NCBI GenBank assembly: GCA_938007945.1
Contig: CALLME010000272.1
Span: forward strand, 1-11,942
DNA: 11,942 bases
Reading direction: 5' to 3'
Source of the DNA: an uncultured Caulobacterales bacterium
GTDB lineage: Bacteria > Pseudomonadota > Alphaproteobacteria > Caulobacterales > Maricaulaceae
The translations under genes were made by a program, and so were the position numbers. The notes under the pieces were generated by a model that did not search any database, was not told the DNA's origin, and worked only from the letters and a program-made list of their open reading frames with translations. This document shows, one piece after another, positions 7,301 to 11,942 of this stretch. The stretch's first letter is position 1, and each line of letters begins with the position of its first letter.

Positions 7301-8097
7301 CAGTCGCAAAATTCTTCCGTGAGATAGGTGCGCGTCTTATCACAGCTACGGCGTGAGAACATGTCAGTTTTCGCGCCCGCCTCGACAATTTGACCGTCAC
7401 AGAGAAAGACGACGTGGTCGGCGACACGTTTTGTCTGCGCGATATTATGGGTCACCATTACAATCGTCATCTTTGATGAGAGCCGCGTAAGCAGGTCTTC
7501 GATGACGCGCGCCGACACAGGATCAACCGAGGCTGTAGGCTCATCAAGCAGAAGTATATCGGGTGTCATGGCGAGCGCGCGGGCGATACAAAGCCTTTGT
7601 TGCTGTCCTAAAGACAAGTTCAGCGCAGGCTTATCAAGGCGTTTGGACACTTCGCTCCAAAGCCCCGCATCTTTGAGGCAGGTCTCTACAAGCGTGCGTC
7701 TCTCTGTCTTAGAAAGCTTTTTATCTCGTCGTCCAAACAGGACATTTTCAGAAATCGAGCGCGGGAACACGCAAGGCGATTGAAAAACCATGCCAACCTT
7801 GCGGCGGAGTATCGTGACGTCTGGATAACCCTCAATTAGCGGTTTGCCAAGCACGTCAACCTCACCCGTAAATGAGGCGGTTTGGGTCTCCCCATTAATC
7901 CTGTTAAGTGTCCGCAGTAGTGTCGATTTCCCCGCCCCTGACGGCCCGATCAAACATGTCACACCGCGGGACGGCACATCAAAAGATACGTCAGATAAAA
8001 TACAAGCCTCGCCAAAATAGGCGCTGAAATTCTTCATCGAAATAGCGGCAGTCTCAGTTTGGTCAGAAACGATTTGAAGGTGAGTGTTTTGTAGCAT
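7297..8097 (-). CDS. pstB: Phosphate ABC transporter ATP-binding protein PstB
   Basis: A 266-residue cytoplasmic ATPase that powers high-affinity phosphate import by PstSCAB. Visible motifs: Walker A GPSGAGKST (51-59), Q-loop VFQSP (104-108), ABC signature LSLGQQQR (161-168), Walker B ILLLDEP (181-187), D-loop SVDP and H-loop His217 in VTHN. PstB-specific features are LLRTLNRIN after Walker A and QQQRLCIARALA. The signature reads LSLGQ where LSGGQ is usual; other motifs are intact, so an active enzyme is still likely. The ATG overlaps the pstA stop by one base (TAATG), giving coupled translation. It is the last gene of the operon; phoU, often next, is absent, since the following gene converges from the other strand. 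The ~20-residue N-terminal lead before the core is slightly long. Confidence 0.96.
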   Translation of the reverse strand: MLQNTHLQIVSDQTETAAISMKNFSAYFGEACILSDVSFDVPSRGVTCLIGPSGAGKSTLLRTLNRINGETQTASFTGEVDVLGKPLIEGYPDVTILRRKVGMVFQSPCVFPRSISENVLFGRRDKKLSKTERRTLVETCLKDAGLWSEVSKRLDKPALNLSLGQQQRLCIARALAMTPDILLLDEPTASVDPVSARVIEDLLTRLSSKMTIVMVTHNIAQTKRVADHVVFLCDGQIVEAGAKTDMFSRRSCDKTRTYLTEEFCDC

Positions 8098-8945
8098 TAA
8101 CGTTGTCCTAGATGAGAGAACTTTTGACGGATGTAAAAGGCGAGTGCGCTAAAGGCGGCCACGAAACTGACAAGCACGAGGCTCGCACCCCAAGCGTTTT
8201 GCAGCGCTTGCGGATCTGTAGATTGTTGCGCGAGCGCGAGAATATGCGTGGGCAAACTCGCGACAGGTTCTAGCAGGCTTTGCGGCAAGCTCACGCCTGA
8301 AAAAGCGGTGGCGATAAACATAATCGGAGCGGTTTCGCCGATTGCGCGGGCGAGAGAAATCATCAGCCCCGTGACAATACCACCGCTTGATTGTGGCAAG
8401 ATGACATGGCGTATAATCTCCCCTTGGCTGAGGCCAAGTGCTTGCGCATTCTCGCGGTAGCTTTTTGGTAACGCTTGCATTGCGGCATGGCTCGCAAGTG
8501 TAAGCGTGGGAAGCATCATCATGGCGAGGATAAGGCTTCCGACAAACCATGACAGTCCTGTGCCGAGAATGTTGACAAAAAAGATAAGCCCGAAAATCCC
8601 GTAACTAATAGAGGGGATAGCATTGAGCGCATAAAGCACAGTGTCGAGCCTCGCTTTATTTTGCGCGAGCTGCATATAACATTCGCGGTAAATTGCGGTG
8701 CCGACTGCAATAGGCAGCACAATAAGGGCGGCTGTGACGACAAGTAAAAGACTGCCCAAAATTTGAAACACAATCCCGCCAGACGTGCCAAAATCACGCG
8801 CAGGTGAGAGAATAAAATCAAGCGAAATTGCGCGGCCGCCTTGCCACATAATGGAAAGAAGCAAAAAGCCGAGCACAGCGGCGCAGAGACAAAGCGCGAG
8901 CTTTGTCACCGCCGAGAAAATATGATTTTTTACACTGCGGCTCAT
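8097..8945 (-). CDS. pstA: Phosphate ABC transporter permease PstA
   Basis: A 282-residue inner-membrane permease that forms the phosphate channel with PstC. About six membrane segments are visible, beginning with residues ~12-32 and ~62-85 and ending near 252-272. The cytoplasmic EAA loop that contacts PstB spans about 155-186 (MQALPKSYRENAQALGLSQG), followed by ARAIGETAP (199-207), typical of PstA/PstC. The ATG overlaps the pstC stop by 4 bases (ATGA), and its stop overlaps the pstB start, so subunits are probably made in step. Length fits the family; PstA is separated from PstC by gene order (S-C-A-B) and by its ETAP sequence. Confidence 0.94.
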   Translation of the reverse strand: MSRSVKNHIFSAVTKLALCLCAAVLGFLLLSIMWQGGRAISLDFILSPARDFGTSGGIVFQILGSLLLVVTAALIVLPIAVGTAIYRECYMQLAQNKARLDTVLYALNAIPSISYGIFGLIFFVNILGTGLSWFVGSLILAMMMLPTLTLASHAAMQALPKSYRENAQALGLSQGEIIRHVILPQSSGGIVTGLMISLARAIGETAPIMFIATAFSGVSLPQSLLEPVASLPTHILALAQQSTDPQALQNAWGASLVLVSFVAAFSALAFYIRQKFSHLGQR

Positions 8946-9838
8946 CTGCTTGCGCCCTGTTTAAACAGGCGTTGCGACAAAATTGTGAGCCCTATCGTAA
9001 GCGCGACGAGTATCAGGCTCATCAAAACGAGCACGCTGAAATGGGTGGAGCCAAAGGCGCTTTCACCGACCTCACGCCCCAGCTTTGACGTAATCGTTTG
9101 CCCTGAAGATAGTGGATTAAAAAGCGGGCTTGGCAGGCGGTCAAGCGACCCAATCACTAACATGACAGCCATAGTCTCACCGAGAGCGCGCCCCAAAGAT
9201 AGAAGCGCAGCGCTCGCAATTGCGGGCGCGGCGGCGGGCAATATCACGTTAAGCTCAACCTCATAATCATGCAGGCCGAGCGCTTGCGCATTTTCTCGGA
9301 AGGCAGCAGGCACAGTGCTAATGGCGTCTTCTGATAGGCTCAAAAAGGTCGGTAAAATCATGACGGACAGGATAAGCCCTGCACTCAGAATGATACGGCC
9401 AGATTGTAAATCAAAAGCACCCGCGACCCACAAGCTGACGTAAGCCACGCCGATGAGTCCATAAACAATGGACGGAATGCCTGCGAGAATTTCAAGTGCC
9501 GATCGCCAAGCTCGTTTTGCGCGCAAGCTCTTAATGCGCGAGATGGCCAGCGCCGCAAAACCGCCAATCGGTAAGGCAATCGCCATGGCGAGCAACATGA
9601 CAAAGAGTGACCCAAACACCATCGGCACTATTCCGTAAACGCCTTCGGACGGTTTCCAATTGGTGGTGAACAGGCTCTCAGACGCTGCAAATATGGCAGG
9701 GCCACTCTGAATGATAAGTGTACCGAGTATGAGCGTGATAATTAAAAGCGTAATGAGAATGGACAGTCGTGCATAAGCTCTTATGCCGTCAAATTTGACG
9801 GAACGCTTAGGCATTATGACGGCAGCATCTGTCATCAT
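8942..9838 (-). CDS. pstC: Phosphate ABC transporter permease PstC
   Basis: A 298-residue inner-membrane permease, partner of PstA. The first membrane segment is residues ~25-45, then a periplasmic stretch (~46-68; FTTNWKPSEGVYGIVPMVFG is a PstC-type sequence), then about five more segments to ~287. The EAA loop is ~173-200 (VPAAFRENAQALGLHDYE), followed by GRALGETMAV (216-225). Two adjacent ATG codons (9838 and 9835) could both serve; the first overlaps the pstS stop as ATGA, favouring coupled translation. Family length and motifs are normal. Confidence 0.94.
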   Translation of the reverse strand: MMTDAAVIMPKRSVKFDGIRAYARLSILITLLIITLILGTLIIQSGPAIFAASESLFTTNWKPSEGVYGIVPMVFGSLFVMLLAMAIALPIGGFAALAISRIKSLRAKRAWRSALEILAGIPSIVYGLIGVAYVSLWVAGAFDLQSGRIILSAGLILSVMILPTFLSLSEDAISTVPAAFRENAQALGLHDYEVELNVILPAAAPAIASAALLSLGRALGETMAVMLVIGSLDRLPSPLFNPLSSGQTITSKLGREVGESAFGSTHFSVLVLMSLILVALTIGLTILSQRLFKQGASR

Positions 9839-10746
9839 CTGACGGGAATATACCCCGAAGCGGTCACATGGGTCTGACCGTCTTCGCTTAAAATATAGTC
9901 GACAAATCTTTGCGCGGCAGGTGAAATATCTCCGCGCACGACAATGTTGAGGTCACGCACAATCGGGAATTGCCCGCTCTTTACGCTCGCAAGCGTTGGG
10001 GCAATTCGCGCTCCATTCTCAGTGATAACCGACAAGCCCTTCACATCCTCATTTAGCCACGCTATCGATAACATACCAATAGCGGCATTGCTTTGGGTAA
10101 GGGCGGTTTGTTCTTCATTGTTTGAACCTATAACTAAATCTGCGCCCGCTGCATCCGCTTTGGAATTGCCCATGACGACCTCCATAAATGTCTGGCGCGT
10201 GCCCGAACTGGCTTCTTTATCAATAACAAAAATATCTACATCTGGCCCGCCAAGCTCTGACCAATTCTTTATCTCGCCACGGTAAATTTCTGCAATCTTA
10301 TCCAACGTCAACGCCGTGACGCCTGCGTCATAAATTTCAGAGGAGACCGCTGGTGCAACGGCGTCACGCCCGACTGCAAGAGTATTAAATGTCAGCTTAG
10401 GGAATTGGGCACGTTCGCCCTTCGTAATGTCGCGCGACATCATCCCAATATCGGTTTGCCCTTCTGCGAGTTGATTAAACCCACTGCCAGACCCGCCTGC
10501 ATTGACGGTGATGCGCTGGCCTGAACTTTCGCTATAGCTTTCCGCCGCGCGACTCACGGCTGGCAAAACCGTTGTAGAGCCTGACACAGAAAGTCGTTCT
10601 GGCGCACTACACGCTGATAGCGTGAGCGTTGAGACGACGACAAAAAATAAAGGGAGAAAAAAACGCAAGATAAACCGCAAAATAGAACTAAGTGACCCCT
10701 CACGATTAGGGGTGCCGTTTTGGGATGTCAAAAGAAAGTCTCTCAC
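9835..10746 (-). CDS. pstS: Phosphate-binding lipoprotein PstS
   Basis: A 303-residue phosphate-binding protein that delivers phosphate to PstCA. A hydrophobic signal segment (~22-41) ends in the lipobox LSAC, so Cys46 should be lipidated and the protein anchored to a membrane rather than free in the periplasm like E. coli PstS. Phosphate-contact motifs of the family are present: SGSTTV (55-60), GGSGSGF (84-90), SRDI (104-107) and SSGTR (180-184). It is the first gene of pstSCAB. Start uncertainty: the frame begins with GTG 10746 with no clear ribosome-binding site, giving an unusually long 46-residue signal. TTG 10680 would give a compact 24-residue signal beginning MRFILRFFLP, but GAGGGG is 15 nt away, which is far. 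No convincing Pho box is seen upstream. Confidence 0.93.
   Translation of the reverse strand: MRDFLLTSQNGTPNREGSLSSILRFILRFFLPLFFVVVSTLTLSACSAPERLSVSGSTTVLPAVSRAAESYSESSGQRITVNAGGSGSGFNQLAEGQTDIGMMSRDITKGERAQFPKLTFNTLAVGRDAVAPAVSSEIYDAGVTALTLDKIAEIYRGEIKNWSELGGPDVDIFVIDKEASSGTRQTFMEVVMGNSKADAAGADLVIGSNNEEQTALTQSNAAIGMLSIAWLNEDVKGLSVITENGARIAPTLASVKSGQFPIVRDLNIVVRGDISPAAQRFVDYILSEDGQTHVTASGYIPVR
10695..10713. repeat. GC-rich hairpin in the pstS 5' region
   Basis: ACCCCT (10695-10700) and AGGGGT (10708-10713) are perfect 6-bp arms with a 7-nt loop. In the pstS mRNA this falls at codons ~11-17 if translation starts at GTG 10746, or just before a TTG start at 10680. In the latter case the GAGGGG that could bind ribosomes lies in the stem. 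Confidence 0.5.
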
Positions 10747-10755
10747 TAAAGCGTG

Positions 10756-10782
10756 ATAGATGTCTTAAATTTTTAAATCTAT
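10756..10782. repeat. AT-rich inverted repeat in the pstS/yqaA gap
   Basis: ATAGAT (10756-10761) pairs with ATCTAT (10777-10782), and inside it TTAAA (10765-10769) pairs with TTTAA (10772-10776), leaving a GTC bulge. It may be a protein-binding site for the pstS promoter or a leader stem on the plus strand. Confidence 0.4.
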
Positions 10783-10783
10783 A
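10777..10783 (-). promoter_or_regulatory. Weak candidate -10 element for pstSCAB
   Basis: On the minus strand TATAGAT resembles TATAAT and would place the transcript start near 10770, about 25 nt before GTG 10746. No good -35 or paired CTGTCAT Pho-box repeats precede it, so this is tentative. Confidence 0.25.
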
Positions 10784-10839
10784 GCCCTTGCATTTATTGC
10801 CGTGATTAAAGACTTGTATTTTCCAACTCATATTTTTAC

Positions 10840-10866
10840 GGCGGGCTTAATCCCGCCTTTATTTTT
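10840..10866 (+). terminator. Intrinsic terminator just upstream of yqaA
   Basis: GGCGGG (10840-10845), loop CTTAAT, CCCGCC (10852-10857), then TTTATTTTT (10858-10866): a textbook rho-independent terminator on the plus strand. On the minus strand the stem is not followed by a T-run. No plus-strand gene lies to its left (pstS is on the other strand), and the next start codon is only 18 nt to its right. Confidence 0.85.
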
Positions 10867-10884
10867 CAGCAGTAAGACCATGTT

Positions 10885-11487
10885 ATGACTGGTGCATTTG
10901 CGTTTTTAGATGAGTGGTATGAGGGTATTAAACGGCTAGCGCGTCACCGCTTTGCCGAACGATATTTTGCGGCCATTTGCTTCGTTGAAAGCTCGTTTTT
11001 CCCGATACCGCCCGATTTAATGCTTATCCCAATGGTACAAGCCAAACGAGAGGCGTGGTGGCGCTATGCTTTGATTGCGACGATATTTTCTGTGCTGGGC
11101 GGCATAGCGGGATATTTCATTGGGTTGTTCTTCTTTGACGCCATTGCAGAGCCAATTTTGCAACGGCTTGGTAAAACCGAGAAGATGGAAATCTTTCGCG
11201 GGAAGATTTTGGACTATGGCGCGCTTGGTGTGTTCGGAGCAGGGCTGACGCCATTTCCCTATAAGGTCATTACGATTATGAGCGGCGCGCTTAAGATCAA
11301 CTTTGGTGTTTTTGTCGCGGCAAGTGTGCTCGCGAGGTCGCTGCGTTTCTTCCTCGTCGCGGGATGCGTTAGATTATTTGGCGCGAAAGCCGAAAAACTT
11401 CTGAAAGAGCATTTTGCGCTGTTTACGATTGGCGTTTTTGCGTTGGTTGCCGCGGCTTATTTCCTCTACCGCCATTTCACGCATTAA
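10885..11487 (+). CDS. yqaA: YqaA-type VTT/DedA-like inner-membrane protein
   Basis: A 200-residue membrane protein of the VTT (DedA/YqaA) family. Visible marks are ESSFFPIPPD (35-44), a re-entrant-type element; membrane segments ~60-85 and ~138-160; GAGLTPFPYKVITIMSG (118-134) with the family's PFPYK; the arginines in LARSLRF (149-155); and a C-terminal segment ~178-195. DedA relatives help move lipids such as undecaprenyl phosphate or phosphatidylethanolamine across the inner membrane and support envelope integrity; the role of the YqaA branch is less clear. The ATG at 10885 has only a weak AAGA 7 nt upstream. An intrinsic terminator ends 18 nt before the ATG, so expression probably depends on read-through. 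It converges on murI with a 7-bp gap. Confidence 0.88.
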   Translation: MTGAFAFLDEWYEGIKRLARHRFAERYFAAICFVESSFFPIPPDLMLIPMVQAKREAWWRYALIATIFSVLGGIAGYFIGLFFFDAIAEPILQRLGKTEKMEIFRGKILDYGALGVFGAGLTPFPYKVITIMSGALKINFGVFVAASVLARSLRFFLVAGCVRLFGAKAEKLLKEHFALFTIGVFALVAAAYFLYRHFTH

Positions 11488-11513
11488 GCGCTGCCTATGA
11501 CGGCAGTAGCGCT
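11487..11513. terminator. Hairpin at the yqaA/murI convergent junction
   Basis: AGCGCT (11487-11492) pairs with AGCGCT (11508-11513) and GCC (11493-11495) with GGC (11502-11504), with an AGT bulge and a TATGAC loop. It spans both gene ends and may act as a shared terminator, but has no T-run on either strand. Confidence 0.4.
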
Positions 11514-11942
11514 ATGACGCGCTGAAAACCAAATCGCGCAAAGGCCGCGTCGCGCTCTGGCGAAGACTTTGGCCCGATTAGAAATGCAATATCTTCTCGC
11601 GCGCTTTTTTCAGACTTATGGTGGGACATCAAACTTTCTACGCGCCGCGCAATCGCTTCGCCGCTATCAATCCACTGCACAGTTTGTGTTACCGCCGCTT
11701 TTAGCTCATCTTTTAGAAGTGGAAAGTGCGTACAGGCGAGCACGACCGCGTCAATATCGGCACCGCCGCGTCCTGCGAATAGGGGCGCTAGCTCAGTTTT
11801 GATGCGCGTCGGATCGACAGCACGACCCGCGAGTTTATCTTCGGCCATATCCACAAGATTGACAGAGCCTTGCAGCAGCACGTTTTTATCCTGCGCAAAT
11901 TCAGTGATAAGGTCATCGACATATTCACGTGCGACTGTGCCA
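11495..11942 (-). CDS. murI: Glutamate racemase MurI, C-terminal part
   Basis: About 148 residues of glutamate racemase, which makes D-glutamate for peptidoglycan in the cytoplasm. The N-terminal part, including the first catalytic cysteine, lies beyond the right edge. The frame is open to the edge and begins with GTVAREYVDDLI, the family's mid-protein segment, so an internal start near 11881 is not a real start. LQGSVNLVDMAED follows, then VVLACTHFPLL, which holds the second catalytic Cys (codon 11734-11732) and the adjacent His. The C-terminal end IDSGEAIARRVESLM is also typical. It converges on yqaA; no functional link between them is apparent. Confidence 0.93.
   Translation of the reverse strand, partial: GTVAREYVDDLITEFAQDKNVLLQGSVNLVDMAEDKLAGRAVDPTRIKTELAPLFAGRGGADIDAVVLACTHFPLLKDELKAAVTQTVQWIDSGEAIARRVESLMSHHKSEKSAREDIAFLIGPKSSPERDAAFARFGFQRVIALLPS

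Noticed and set aside
8841..9266. Plus-strand open frame opposite pstA/pstC
   Set aside because: It is antisense to conserved permease sequence and has no ribosome-binding site or recognisable domain.
10762..10780. CtrA box (TTAA-N7-TTAA) in the pstS/yqaA gap
   Set aside because: The TTAA-like words are not 7 nt apart; the region is simply an AT-rich inverted repeat.
10785..10815. Pho box upstream of pstS
   Set aside because: Only a loose single half-site (CTTTAAT against CTGTCAT) is seen, without a second repeat 11 nt away.

Overview
The window looks like a chromosomal segment of a dimorphic or stalked alphaproteobacterium of the Caulobacterales/Hyphomonadaceae/Robiginitomaculaceae kind. 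The main clue is a gene for SpmX, the stalked-pole protein built on a detoxified phage lysozyme. GC content is intermediate (about half) and even across the window. I see no phage, transposon, tRNA, rRNA or CRISPR features. The taxonomic placement is inferred from gene content, not computed.

Layout from left to right. (1) Positions 1-2246, minus strand: an AtuA-family (DUF1446) gene followed directly by an acyl-CoA carboxylase beta subunit that runs off the left edge. A TetR regulator (2323-3030, plus) is divergent, and a 17-bp palindrome lies between them. Regulator and arrangement recall the acyclic-terpene (atu) catabolic locus of Pseudomonas. (2) 3105-4544, plus: an MgtE magnesium channel starting at GTG behind a strong ribosome binding site. 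(3) 4636-6279, plus: spmX, preceded by a -24/-12 (sigma-54) promoter match. In Caulobacter, spmX is driven by the sigma-54 activator TacA, so this regulation may be conserved. (4) 6352-7281, plus: a JmjC/cupin-like putative Fe(II)/2-oxoglutarate oxygenase. (5) 10746-7297, minus: a tightly overlapping pstS-pstC-pstA-pstB phosphate importer operon with a lipoprotein PstS and no phoU next to it. (6) 10885-11487, plus: a YqaA/DedA-type VTT membrane protein whose start lies just after an intrinsic terminator. (7) 11495-11942, minus: the C-terminal part of glutamate racemase (murI), cut by the right edge.

Most genes are recognisable families. The least explained parts are: the long acidic middle of SpmX; the terminator lying in the promoter region of the VTT gene, which suggests either attenuation or a small RNA antisense to the pstS start; the oxygenase-like gene after spmX; and the palindromic operator in the atu-like intergenic region. 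No wholly new multi-gene system is evident.
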